Of a stretch of 35,438 nt of DNA, positions 1 to 7,990 are shown piece by piece. The stretch is from Pirellula sp. (lineage in GTDB: Bacteria > Planctomycetota > Planctomycetia > Pirellulales > Pirellulaceae). The stretch lies in NCBI GenBank assembly GCA_025459355.1, contig JALOQS010000018.1, positions 1 through 35,438 on the forward strand, in the 5' to 3' direction. Below the pieces are notes generated by a model, which saw nothing but the letters and a program-made list of their open reading frames with translations, ran no database searches and had not been told where the DNA came from. Each line of letters opens with the position of its first letter. Positions within the stretch are counted from its first letter, which is position 1. A program made the translations under genes and the position numbers.

Positions 1-408
1 CTGAAGAACCATCGCCTCCGCAGAAGCCAACTCGGCATCTGCCAAACGCAATTGAAGATCGTAGTCGACCGGGTCAAGTCGAAACAAAACGTCCCCTTTG
101 CGAATTCGCATCCCCGAAACAACGGTTCGCTCTAGAATTTTTCCTGGAACGCGAAAGCCGACGGGCGCAGCAAACCTAGCTTCAATGGTGCCCGTATACG
201 AAGAGCAACGACTCTTGGCCGCTTGGTCGGAGATCGTAAACGCCCGGACAACGATCTCTTCCCCATTTTGCTTAAGCGTTGGGCGAAACGGAGGCGGCTT
301 CGGTGCAGCAGAATGTCCAAAGGTATGGTAAGCGAAACCGGCTGTACCAAAAACGACGATAGTGGGCAGCAGCCAACGCTTCAAATTTTTCTGTGTTATC
401 CAACTCAT
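1..408 (-). CDS. HlyD-family (RND efflux) periplasmic adaptor, N-terminal part
   Basis: The reading frame runs from an ATG at 408 to the left edge without a stop, giving 136 residues of an incomplete protein. A short cytoplasmic start (MSWITQKNLKRW) is followed by one hydrophobic segment (about residues 12-28) that would anchor it in the inner membrane. It then shows the adaptor pattern: a beta-strand segment with GTIEARFAAPVGFRVPGKI, then GMRIRKGDVLFRLDPVDYDLQL, the lipoyl/barrel-sandwich half motif, and the start of an alpha-helical hairpin (LRLADAELASAEAM). Such adaptors link an RND or ABC inner-membrane transporter to an outer-membrane channel. The start overlaps the upstream TetR-type gene by 4 bp (ATGA), so the two are translationally coupled and the regulator presumably controlled the pump. 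The transporter itself should lie beyond the left edge. The family call is firm; the substrate is unknown. Confidence 0.85.
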   Translation of the reverse strand, partial: MSWITQKNLKRWLLPTIVVFGTAGFAYHTFGHSAAPKPPPFRPTLKQNGEEIVVRAFTISDQAAKSRCSSYTGTIEARFAAPVGFRVPGKILERTVVSGMRIRKGDVLFRLDPVDYDLQLRLADAELASAEAMVLQ

Positions 409-1072
409 GATTTACCCTCGCGAGCAATAACAATCGCTTTAAATTCATCCCCGAGTTGTTCGGTCAGTTCATTCATCCACGCATTGGATGTTTCCCAATC
501 TAAATAGGGTCGCCAGTTGAATCCGTTAAGCAAAGTTGTGAAGTGAACACGAATCGCTTGAACGGGATTAAAGACTCCGACCGCTTGAAGCGAGGGACTC
601 GAGTGAAGCGAGGGACTCGAGTGAGTCAGAATCTGGCTACCGTAACTGATGGCCCAAAACCCGAAGACCATTTCGGAGGGATTCAACTCACCAGGCATCA
701 ACAAATCTCCCGCCTCGATCGCTTGGTGAACCATGCCCGCCACGACGTGCATGCAGCGTTCCTCGCATTGGCGAATCATTTGTTGACGATGATCCGACGA
801 CTTGTCCCAAATGTGATGGTTCCGAATGAGCTGCTCGATAAAGAAATCGTTGTTGCAACTGCTCGTGAAGTACTCACAAGCAAAGCCAACACGATTTCTT
901 CCTTGTTAGGGAAGTGGTTGTAAATCGTCCCCTTGGCGTATTCCATCTGGGCCGCGACACGGTCCATGCTCAGCGCTTGGAACCCCTCGTTAATCAAAAT
1001 GGGCTTAGCCACGGCCAAAATCTCAGCCGCTCGTCGCTCCAACTCTCGCTGTTTTCTTGTAAGTTCAACCAT
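405..1072 (-). pseudogene. TetR/AcrR-family repressor, disrupted by internal deletion and frameshift
   Basis: Two minus-strand frames together make one TetR-family protein. Frame one starts at ATG 1072 and encodes the DNA-binding domain: an N-terminal helix, then FQALSMDRVAAQMEYAKGTI and YNHFPNKEEIVLAL. The second frame, open from about 905 to 405, carries the ligand-binding half: ACEYF, then FFIEQLIRNHHIWDKSS, MIRQCEERCMHVVAG and a normal C terminus. The shift falls at about 876-886. Compared with relatives as I remember them, roughly 28-32 residues are missing between the HTH tail and ACEYF, so the lesion looks like a deletion of about 85-95 bp that is not a multiple of three. Translation of frame one continues out of frame to a stop near 776. 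The C-terminal half also carries an 18-bp duplication (586-621) that repeats HSSPSL. A truncated DNA-binding fragment of about 98 aa could still be made. The stop overlaps the start of the HlyD gene. Confidence 0.8.
586..621. repeat. Perfect 18-bp tandem duplication inside the TetR pseudogene
   Basis: The unit tgaagcgagggactcgag occurs at 586-603 and again at 604-621 without a break. Read on the minus strand it duplicates the six residues HSSPSL in frame, so it does not itself cause the gene's frameshift. Confidence 0.97.
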
Positions 1073-1391
1073 GATGTCAGTTTATGGCGCAGCGTCAGAA
1101 AATCAACACGACGTCAAAAATTATCGACAAAAAAGGGGCCGTACCACGAGAAAAGCTGACAACAGGTCGAGAATAACGCTGAGAATGTGCGTTTGGGCCG
1201 ATAACAGGTGGGGAGCCAGCGGTATTGGCAAGTCGGAAAACCTGAGTTTTTGCCTTGTTAGCTATTAATTTGGCGGCTACAATCCGCCCTCCCAATATTT
1301 GGATATTTTGGTAGGGAGCTCGAAAACGGATGTGCTCCCGGTCCCAACAAGACAGTCGGTCCATTTAAGATAGTCATTAGGAGCATTTTTC
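1073..1391. other. Intergenic region between TetR pseudogene and small basic protein gene
   Basis: This stretch separates divergently transcribed genes. It contains a candidate sigma-70-like promoter for the plus-strand gene (1255-1283) and its RBS (1379-1383). I saw no convincing open reading frame, structural RNA or clear operator palindrome next to the TetR start. Confidence 0.6.
1255..1283 (+). promoter_or_regulatory. Candidate sigma-70-type promoter of the small basic protein gene
   Basis: TTGTTA at 1255-1260 and TACAAT at 1278-1283 are separated by exactly 17 bp. They match the bacterial consensus at 4/6 and 5/6 positions. This would leave a 5' leader of roughly 100 nt. It is a pattern match only. 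Confidence 0.5.
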
Positions 1392-1616
1392 ATGACACTC
1401 GATAAGAGCTTGAAAGTACGAGCTGGAGCGATCAAACCTCGCAATGTGCTCAATCGAGCCGAACGAATCAAAAGACTTCAAGATCTTAACAAATGGTCTG
1501 AGGACAGCATCGTCGTAGGCATGGCAAAAGTTCGTGTTCCAAAGGTTTCCTTGGCCAAGAAGAAGAAGGTCAAGAAGGAAGAAGAAGCCGACGACAAGAA
1601 GAAAAAGAAGAAGTAG
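1392..1616 (+). CDS. Small basic protein of the PVC superphylum (TIGR04137-like)
   Basis: The 74-residue protein has the core of a small basic family restricted to planctomycetes, verrucomicrobia and chlamydiae: M-x-L-x-KSLK near the start, RNVLNRAERIKRL (about residues 18-30), a central tryptophan (KW) and VVGMAKVRVPKV. It is thought to be ribosome- or RNA-associated, but its biochemical role is not established as far as I know. After the core it carries an extra tail of about 20 residues rich in lysine and glutamate (KKKKVKKEEE..., ending KKKKKK). As I remember them, most family members stop soon after the core, so the tail is a lineage feature. The start is well supported by AGGAG at 1379-1383, 8 nt before the ATG. 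The gene is monocistronic, with a promoter upstream and a strong hairpin terminator 45 bp downstream. Confidence 0.85.
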   Translation: MTLDKSLKVRAGAIKPRNVLNRAERIKRLQDLNKWSEDSIVVGMAKVRVPKVSLAKKKKVKKEEEADDKKKKKK

Positions 1617-1660
1617 TGATCACATCCCATTTGTTTGGGAGCATCACAATCGCGAAAACA

Positions 1661-1690
1661 AAAAAGCGAGCCAACAACGGCTCGCTTTTT
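1661..1690. terminator. Strong, probably bidirectional rho-independent terminator
   Basis: A perfect 12-bp stem (AAAAAGCGAGCC, loop aacaac, GGCTCGCTTTTT) is followed by further T residues on the plus strand and by a T-rich run on the minus strand. It ends the small basic protein transcript and could also stop readthrough from the convergent gene ending at 1866. Confidence 0.9.
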
Positions 1691-1865
1691 TTGTTCGCAT
1701 AACTTCAAGGGTTCGAGGAGCGTTGGCTGATCGGAGCTGTAGTTTTCGGGCGACACGCCCCCACCTGAATCAGCGTGTCACCTCCTCGATTTACAGAAGC
1801 TCGATCCACCAAAGCCGCGCTCTCTCACGACCGCTCTCTCCCGCGACCGCAGCTAACCAGCTACC

Positions 1866-3530
1866 TTATCTATTCCCATCGTTCTGATGAACATCTCGTT
1901 TAGCGAGCCCGACGCTTCCTTCCAAAGAATCAGCCGACCGAAGCAGCAAGCTACCGATTCTCTTCATCTGGGCAGCGACGATCTGCTTTGAGTCCAAGGT
2001 GAATTTTTGCCATAATCCTGTGGTGGCTGCATACTGAGCGCGAATGGTTTTTCCGATCGAGGCCCACGCTTCTTGAGCTAGAGGTAGCAAACTGTCGCTG
2101 TTAACCTTTGGCTCGATGATTGCAACCTCCGACGACCGATACTCGTTTGACCCGTGCTCGATAGCGGTTTCTTCGATCGGGGTCTCGTCGATTGGTGCAT
2201 TGCGATCGAATCGGTTCGCGGAGACATACCAATTCGGCTGAGGATACAAATCGTGAACCAGTGTCAGGCTCGGATCGATGGGAATCTCGCTCAGCATCGG
2301 TGCATCAACGCGTCCAAAGACGGCATCCCATCGAAATTTCGGAGCTCGGTCGGTTCCGCCGTAGCGACTCTCGATCATGCCCGGGTTGGATCGCGTTACG
2401 AACTCCCATTTTCTCGTATCCCAGCTCGGTTCCATCCAGCTTTCGATCATGGAGCGAGCTGCTTGCAACTGTGGTCGCCAGTGGCTTTCGATCGCCGCAA
2501 TATCCTGGAATGCCGAGCCCTCGCTATCGGCTGGTGTGGAGGCCGCGGTTGGCGTGGGAATCGCGCAGTGTCCGACCCCTGCATCGGTCGCGTCCGTCAA
2601 CGCCATATCAAACTGCCCAGACTGCAATTTCACATGGAACGGGATAAACTCATCCTCTGTCACCAAACGAGTATTTTCGATGATTGAGTTATCGTAGACT
2701 GCGGAGCTATCAGCAATTTCGTTAGGAAAGCAACTTTCGTAGGGATCGTATCCGCACCCCAAGTTCTTGCTTGCTATCGACGATTCGATTTCCGAAATCA
2801 GCTCTTGAATCCCAGACTGAAATGGGTTGATTTTAACAAGCGAGTTTTGGATCGGGTCGGTTTCTGCTGAGTTGTCTGCTGAGTATGCATCATGATTCAG
2901 CGCATCAACTTGTTCTACAACATAGACGAAGATGTTTCCCGATTGCGAGACGTTTTCTGAGCTTTCGATTTGTGATCTCGAAAATGCAAAGAATTGGGCC
3001 ACAGTCATACCAGCGTCAAAGGGAGCCTCAATTGCGTAGTTGCTCACCACCTCGATGGAGTCTCGGATTGCATCGCTGCTGGATTCAGCCCAAGCGATCC
3101 ATTGTTGCCGATCGATGTAATCAATCTGCTTTTGATCCTCGATGGCAGGTGTATTGGACTCCGAAGAAAGATGGCTACTTTCCTCGGGGCAAGTCATCCA
3201 GCATCCGGCGAAGTCTTGATCGATTTCGCAGTTGCCGTTCGAAAGATTAGCAATTGGTTTCGTCTCGATATCGGACACCGACTGGCCGTTGTTAGCGTCG
3301 ATATTGCTCATGTTCGTGCCGACTGGCGAGTAAAGCACGAAGTTTGGTAGTTTGTCAATTCTGCCTAAGGTCATAAGACCATTGGCTTCTGCAACATCTA
3401 TCAACCCGATGGGCTGATAAGAATTGTTGCGATTTCCAGGTATTGATGAATAGCATGCAGCGGACGCGGCAACGAACACGTTAGCAGCAATCGCCGCCCG
3501 CAGGATGCTTCGGGGAATTCGGAAACGCAT
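1866..3530 (-). CDS. Exported protein of unknown function (554 aa)
   Basis: I do not recognise this protein. The N terminus has a basic start (MRFRIPRSILR) and a hydrophobic stretch ending ASAAC at about residues 21-25, which fits a Sec signal peptide. The Ala-Ala-Cys could be a weak lipobox, but position -3 is Ser, so lipidation is uncertain. The mature part is acidic and rich in Ser, Asp, Glu and Ile, without obvious repeats, further membrane segments or catalytic motifs. Several cysteines lie in short clusters (for example FAGCWMTCPEESS near residue 110 and CGYDPYESC near 258). The start at 3530 is backed by GAGG 8 nt upstream. It stands alone, divergent from the CrtI-like gene. Long low-similarity exported proteins of this kind are common in Pirellulaceae. 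Confidence 0.7.
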   Translation of the reverse strand: MRFRIPRSILRAAIAANVFVAASAACYSSIPGNRNNSYQPIGLIDVAEANGLMTLGRIDKLPNFVLYSPVGTNMSNIDANNGQSVSDIETKPIANLSNGNCEIDQDFAGCWMTCPEESSHLSSESNTPAIEDQKQIDYIDRQQWIAWAESSSDAIRDSIEVVSNYAIEAPFDAGMTVAQFFAFSRSQIESSENVSQSGNIFVYVVEQVDALNHDAYSADNSAETDPIQNSLVKINPFQSGIQELISEIESSIASKNLGCGYDPYESCFPNEIADSSAVYDNSIIENTRLVTEDEFIPFHVKLQSGQFDMALTDATDAGVGHCAIPTPTAASTPADSEGSAFQDIAAIESHWRPQLQAARSMIESWMEPSWDTRKWEFVTRSNPGMIESRYGGTDRAPKFRWDAVFGRVDAPMLSEIPIDPSLTLVHDLYPQPNWYVSANRFDRNAPIDETPIEETAIEHGSNEYRSSEVAIIEPKVNSDSLLPLAQEAWASIGKTIRAQYAATTGLWQKFTLDSKQIVAAQMKRIGSLLLRSADSLEGSVGLAKRDVHQNDGNR

Positions 3531-4035
3531 TGGGGAAACCTCGAAACTGTATCAGATTCGGGTGCTCACTAGAAATGCTGACTCAGCGCGGAGGCTGAAT
3601 CAGCCCTCCGTGGCCACGACGAGTCGACAACAGATTATTTTGGTGGTGGGGAACGCAGCATCAATCCTTTTGACGCTACCTAAACAGGACATCGTTTGTT
3701 ATCGGGCCACCGCTTGGGAATCTCCAACGCAGAGTTTCCTTATTCGACAATTGTTTCCTAGGTGGTAGGGATCAGCAGACCCGCAGCTATTTTGCAAACG
3801 GTAGGGATTATGACTCTAGCGGCTGTTTCCTAGGTGGTAGGGATCAGCAGACCCGCAGCTATTTTGCAAACGGTAGGGATTATGACTCTAGCGGCTCAAC
3901 CCCACGGCTAGGCGTCCCCGAATCCCTCGGAAACAATTTGGCTGCCGCGCCTAGACGCCCCCGCTTTTTGTAGTTACTTTTCCTAATGCGGCTGCGAAAC
4001 AGCGACGGCACTTCCCTCTGAACTACCATTTTCCC
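3531..4035. other. Divergent intergenic region with duplicated element
   Basis: This 505-bp stretch lies between the start of the exported protein and the start of the CrtI-like gene, so it must hold both promoters. It contains an imperfect palindrome around GGAGGCTGAATCAGCCCTCC (3590-3609) and a perfect 72-bp tandem duplication (3752-3895). It also contains two near-copies of ctaggcgtcccc/ctagacgccccc at about 3907 and 3951. No open frame here looks like a gene. Confidence 0.6.
3752..3895. repeat. Perfect 72-bp tandem duplication with internal 36-bp periodicity
   Basis: Bases 3752-3823 are repeated exactly at 3824-3895. Within each unit GGTAGGGAT occurs twice exactly 36 bp apart (3764 and 3800 in the first copy). 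By hand alignment the two halves agree at about 21 of 36 positions, suggesting an older 36-bp doubling followed by a recent 72-bp one. It sits about 140 bp upstream of the CrtI-like gene and 222 bp upstream of the divergent gene. Confidence 0.97.
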
Positions 4036-5448
4036 ATGTCTACCCAACAAACCGACTACGACACGATCATCATTGGTGCCGGCATGAGCGGATTGGCCGC
4101 TGGGATCCGGCTGGCTCACTACGACCAACGTGTCTGCATTCTAGAGAAGCACTGGACCATTGGAGGCCTCAACTCCTTTTATCGCATGAACGGTCGCAAC
4201 TACGACGTCGGGTTGCATGCGATGACAAACTACACGGCTAAAGGCGCGAAACGGGGCCCTCTGGCACGATTGCTTAAGCAGTTGCGTTTTCGCTGGGAGG
4301 ATTTTGAACTGGCCGAACAGGCGGGATCGAGAATTGCATTTCCAGGGGTCAATCTCGACTTCAACAACGAGATCGATTTATTGCGATCCGAAATTGCTCG
4401 CGAGTTTCCTCATCAACGCGATGCGTTCGAGCAGCTTCTTCTTCGCCTCACCGACTACGACGATCTCAAGCAAGAGGATTTCGAACTTTCGACGCGCCAA
4501 GTGTTGTCGGAAATTTTTAGCGAGCCATTGCTCATCGAAATGATCTTGTGTCCGTTGATGTGGTACGGAAACGCACGCGAGCACGACATGGACTGGGGGC
4601 AGTTTTGTATCATGTTTCGGAGCATTTTCCTCGAGGGTTTTGCGAGGCCCTTTAAAGGAGTGCGACTCATCCTCAAACATTTGGTGCGGCGGTACCGAGA
4701 GCTGGGTGGGGAGCTAAAACTCCGAAGCGGGATTTCGAGAATTTGCGTTGATGGCGAACAGGTCGTCGGAGTCGAACTCGAAAACGGTAATGTCATCACT
4801 TGCAAACGAGTGCTTTCTAGCGCGGGCGTCGTCGAAACGATGCGGCTCTGCGACGACAACTCAGTGGTAGAGGTTGCATCTGCCGGAGAGATGACATTCA
4901 TCGAGTCTATATCGGTATTGGATTGCCAACCCAAACAAATCGGCTTCGATCACACGATTGTTTTTTACAATGATTCAGAATCGTTTCACTGGGAGAAGCC
5001 TGCAAAAGATCTTTGCGATATCCGCACGGGGGTCATTTGCTCGCCCAACAATTACAACTACTCCTCACCCAATCAGCAACTCGAATCCGGTTTGATCCGT
5101 TTGACCACCATCGCGGATTTTCAAAGATGGTCTTCGCTGAGCGAAGAAGAATACGGGCGGATGAAGCTCAAGTGGTATGACTCGTCGGTCGCCTCAGCCG
5201 TTCGGTTTATGCCAGATTTTCGCCGCCGTGTTATCGATACGGATATCTTTACCCCCAAGACCATTCGTCGCTTTACGTCCCACGATAACGGTGCTGTCTA
5301 TGGTGCGCCGAAAAAACAGCTCGACGGCACAACGCGATTGAAGAATCTGTTTCTTTGCGGTACCGATCAAGGGTTCGTAGGAATCGTCGGAGCGATCGTG
5401 AGCGGGATCTCGATGGCAAATCAGCACTGTCTCCGCACGGCGGAATAA
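4036..5448 (+). CDS. CrtI/phytoene-desaturase-like FAD-dependent oxidoreductase
   Basis: The 470-residue protein opens with a dinucleotide-binding fold: DTIIIGAGMSGLAAGIRLA (GxGxxG, about residues 9-27), then an acidic strand end (CILEK) and GGLNSF, as in the CrtI/CrtISO/retinol-saturase group. The C terminus has the second FAD motif, NLFLCGTDQGFVGIVGAIVSG. Length fits the family (about 490-510). Relatives desaturate or isomerise carotenoids, or act on other polyprenoid or lipid chains. No other carotenoid gene is nearby, so the substrate stays open. The start is the first ATG in frame and lacks a clear Shine-Dalgarno sequence; nothing is conserved upstream of the Rossmann strand to suggest a longer protein. 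It is transcribed alone from the region containing the 72-bp duplication. Confidence 0.8.
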   Translation: MSTQQTDYDTIIIGAGMSGLAAGIRLAHYDQRVCILEKHWTIGGLNSFYRMNGRNYDVGLHAMTNYTAKGAKRGPLARLLKQLRFRWEDFELAEQAGSRIAFPGVNLDFNNEIDLLRSEIAREFPHQRDAFEQLLLRLTDYDDLKQEDFELSTRQVLSEIFSEPLLIEMILCPLMWYGNAREHDMDWGQFCIMFRSIFLEGFARPFKGVRLILKHLVRRYRELGGELKLRSGISRICVDGEQVVGVELENGNVITCKRVLSSAGVVETMRLCDDNSVVEVASAGEMTFIESISVLDCQPKQIGFDHTIVFYNDSESFHWEKPAKDLCDIRTGVICSPNNYNYSSPNQQLESGLIRLTTIADFQRWSSLSEEEYGRMKLKWYDSSVASAVRFMPDFRRRVIDTDIFTPKTIRRFTSHDNGAVYGAPKKQLDGTTRLKNLFLCGTDQGFVGIVGAIVSGISMANQHCLRTAE

Positions 5449-5485
5449 GGTTCGGAACTCCGCTTAGATCCGCAGTCAAAATCGA

Positions 5486-7975
5486 TTATGGATCGAACTC
5501 AATGGCCACCGCTTTTCGATCGGCCTTGAGTTGTAAACCATTCCTCGCTTTGAGTGTCGCTGATATCGAATCCGGCGAAGATGCATGCTTGTCAAGATAT
5601 TCACCTAAAGCCCACCGCAGGGTGCCTAGTTGCTCTAATTCTCGCGGCCCGAATCGAACCGAACCCGCATCTTCTTCGCTAAGCTTTACGGTTTGGCCAA
5701 TCAGTCCGAATTCCTCCAGCAACATGGCTCCGATTTCCCTCTTGGACAAACCGGTACTTACTCGAAACGCTTCGAGATACTCAACTAACTGCTGGCCATC
5801 GCGGAACGACTTGAGTCTCAAGCTAGGTATTGCACCGAAGTCCGACGGGTAAATGACCGACAGGGGATCGAGCTTTTTCCATGATTCCTTTGTTCCCATC
5901 GTCTGCCAAGGCACAACACCGTTAGCGCCACGAGCCCAGGTTTCCACGCACCAAGCAATGTTCGTTACGCTCGATTGGTCGAACGAATTAGCGGCTCCAT
6001 ACATGTAAACAAGATTGTTATACTCCTCTGCTCGCGCTACAATTCTGGTCTGGTATTGACGCAATGCGCCACTTACCACCTCGACACTCGATACGCCGTC
6101 TAACAAATCTCGCTGCCATTGCGGCCGAGAAATATCAACGCGATAACCGAATCTAGGCCCATTAACGTTTTCTACCCCTTTCCAAAACTCGATACCAAAC
6201 TTTCGCAACGCCCAAAAATCTTGCGTATTGACAGGCTCATCGAAAACCCAAGGAGCGGAGCATCCATCCCAACGTCCGCCGCGTTGCTCTTTGAAATAGA
6301 CTTTGTTGTTCAAGTAAAACTCGAACAGCGTATTCCTGTAATTACGCTCTTCCAAGTGGTTCGCAAACTCACGAACGCTGCCTCGGAATTCATTCCAGTA
6401 CTCTTGGCTGTATGCATTTTCTATCCAATAGCCTCCTTGAAAATGCTTCTCATGATCCATTGGCCAATTCTCGTTGATAGGCAAATAGAAGGCCTCGATC
6501 GGCACGGGGCCGCGTCGCGAGTTAGCAAAGGCAGAGCCGTCAAAAAGGGGGCCCCACTTTCGATCCCATTCACTCCAATCCCACGTGCCATCGGATTTCT
6601 TTCGGGGCACAGCGTCTTGGGATACCTTTCCCGTCCAGCCATAACGTAGCGAGTTCAGAGTTGTACGATGCTGATGACAGAGTTCGTAAAAGGACCGTTC
6701 GTTCTCGGGGAGACCATAACAGTTCATTTGCGGAATGAAACTCAGTTGATCAGGCAGTTGAAACCCCCAAACGCGAATCGTCATGGAAACTGATTCCACA
6801 GAACTTTTCAGCCCGATCTTGTAATCACCTGGCTTTAGCGATTTCGTCGCATAGATATCGATCGCAGTTAGAACCTGAGTATCCGGGGCTAAACCAAGAG
6901 TCTTCGGATCCCATCGATTGATCGGAATGGCAGGATCCAGTTGGTTTTCAATCTTCGGCAAAACAAACTTATCGATTTCGAAACCATCCGGTGCATCGAT
7001 TTGCAATTCTCCTGGAGGTACATCCACCACCCAAGACAATGTTTCCCCCCTAGCCATACCAGTCAACACTCTGGCTCTTTGCTTTCCATCGACGTTGAAT
7101 ATAGGCATGCCTTTCGATGTAGAAGCGATCCCATCAGCGGAATCTTTGGCCGCCCGAAAAACTTCAGACAGGCTCCCAAGGCTTGGCTTTGTGCTCGCTG
7201 CTTCGCTGTTTTGTTCTTTGCCCGAACGATCTTGAGAGCTAGGAGCTAACGAGATTGAAGCTGGTTCAGGGGAAACGCTAACAGTCTCATCAAACCAAAC
7301 GACAAAGTAAGGAGCAGACGCACGGTTTTGATCACGACTGTAAAAAAATCGATTTGGCATCAAACGGTATTCGAATCGATTACCATCTCGACGATACTCA
7401 CTGCCCACATCGTCCATAACGAGGAATCCAAAACTATCGCCATTAAGCTTAGATTGCATCACTTCAGGCGAAACCGGAATGCGTTGCCACCCCTCGCTGT
7501 CCCGCTGCGACGCGTCACCAAACGACCAAATGGAACCCCCATTTCCCAAAGTGACAGACGTAACATCGGTGCCATCTCCGCCCCAACGTTTTTTTCCTGC
7601 GATGGCCCATAAGAAGCTACAGCCATCACTTTCCTTGGAATAACCATTACCCGTTCCCTCGTTCCATTCGGTCATGACCGTCGAAACGGTAACTCGCATA
7701 GCGGAGTCTTCATTGGCAGATTTGATTCGCAACTCTGCGCGACTAACTCGTTTGCCCTTGTAAGGTAAAGCGTCGAAATCGATGAGAAAGAATTCTTGAA
7801 TCCCTTTTAGTTTCAATCGAGGGGCGGCACCATTGTTCCCTTCCTGCTCGCCGGAGTAAGCAGATATCCAAGCATCCCGCGTCACGTCAATCCGCACAGG
7901 ATCGGCAGAGTTACCAACTCTCGAGAACGGAACGGCGATCGCGAGGAACACGAAAAACGATATGCGGAACTCCAT
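5486..7975 (-). CDS. Secreted DNRLRE/CBM96-like plus DUF4091-type protein
   Basis: An N-terminal signal peptide (MEFRISFFVFLAIAVPFSRV, cleavage near GNSA) leads into a DNRLRE-type beta-sandwich at about residues 25-230, recognisable by the pattern DAWISAYSGEQEGNN, FFLIDFDALP, RAELRI, VMTEWNEGTG and FVVWF. After a Ser/Glu-rich linker there is a region typical of DUF4091 (about 330-760): an Ig-like strand set (LKPGDYKIGL) and a TIM-barrel-like part with NSLRYGWTG, NENWPMDHEKH, FYLNNKVYF and ITNIAWCVETWARG. DUF4091 proteins are related to glycoside hydrolases, so a role in binding and cutting a polysaccharide outside the cytoplasm is likely but not shown. The start lies 15 bp after the kinase C-terminal frame ends (7991), so both probably share a transcript. 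Confidence 0.75.
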   Translation of the reverse strand: MEFRISFFVFLAIAVPFSRVGNSADPVRIDVTRDAWISAYSGEQEGNNGAAPRLKLKGIQEFFLIDFDALPYKGKRVSRAELRIKSANEDSAMRVTVSTVMTEWNEGTGNGYSKESDGCSFLWAIAGKKRWGGDGTDVTSVTLGNGGSIWSFGDASQRDSEGWQRIPVSPEVMQSKLNGDSFGFLVMDDVGSEYRRDGNRFEYRLMPNRFFYSRDQNRASAPYFVVWFDETVSVSPEPASISLAPSSQDRSGKEQNSEAASTKPSLGSLSEVFRAAKDSADGIASTSKGMPIFNVDGKQRARVLTGMARGETLSWVVDVPPGELQIDAPDGFEIDKFVLPKIENQLDPAIPINRWDPKTLGLAPDTQVLTAIDIYATKSLKPGDYKIGLKSSVESVSMTIRVWGFQLPDQLSFIPQMNCYGLPENERSFYELCHQHRTTLNSLRYGWTGKVSQDAVPRKKSDGTWDWSEWDRKWGPLFDGSAFANSRRGPVPIEAFYLPINENWPMDHEKHFQGGYWIENAYSQEYWNEFRGSVREFANHLEERNYRNTLFEFYLNNKVYFKEQRGGRWDGCSAPWVFDEPVNTQDFWALRKFGIEFWKGVENVNGPRFGYRVDISRPQWQRDLLDGVSSVEVVSGALRQYQTRIVARAEEYNNLVYMYGAANSFDQSSVTNIAWCVETWARGANGVVPWQTMGTKESWKKLDPLSVIYPSDFGAIPSLRLKSFRDGQQLVEYLEAFRVSTGLSKREIGAMLLEEFGLIGQTVKLSEEDAGSVRFGPRELEQLGTLRWALGEYLDKHASSPDSISATLKARNGLQLKADRKAVAIEFDP

Positions 7976-7990
7976 GATGGTGATCTGCCT

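Noticed and set aside
1752-1779. Inverted repeat GACACGC...GCGTGTC as terminator of the 1866-3530 gene
   Set aside because: The loop is 14 nt and there is no T-run on the minus strand; the hairpin at 1661-1690 is the better candidate.
2154-2687. Open frame of 177 codons on the plus strand inside the exported protein gene
   Set aside because: It is antisense to a longer frame with a signal peptide and RBS, and has biased Arg/Ser-rich content typical of a shadow frame.
3590-3609. GGAGGCTGAATCAGCCCTCC as a terminator or REP-like element
   Set aside because: The stem has a bulge and no T-run follows. A related CTGAATCAGC occurs near 1765, but two short matches are not enough to claim a repeat family.
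3880-4128. Open frame of 82 codons on the minus strand over the CrtI-like start
   Set aside because: It overlaps the conserved dinucleotide-binding start of the CrtI-like protein and resembles nothing; it is a shadow frame.
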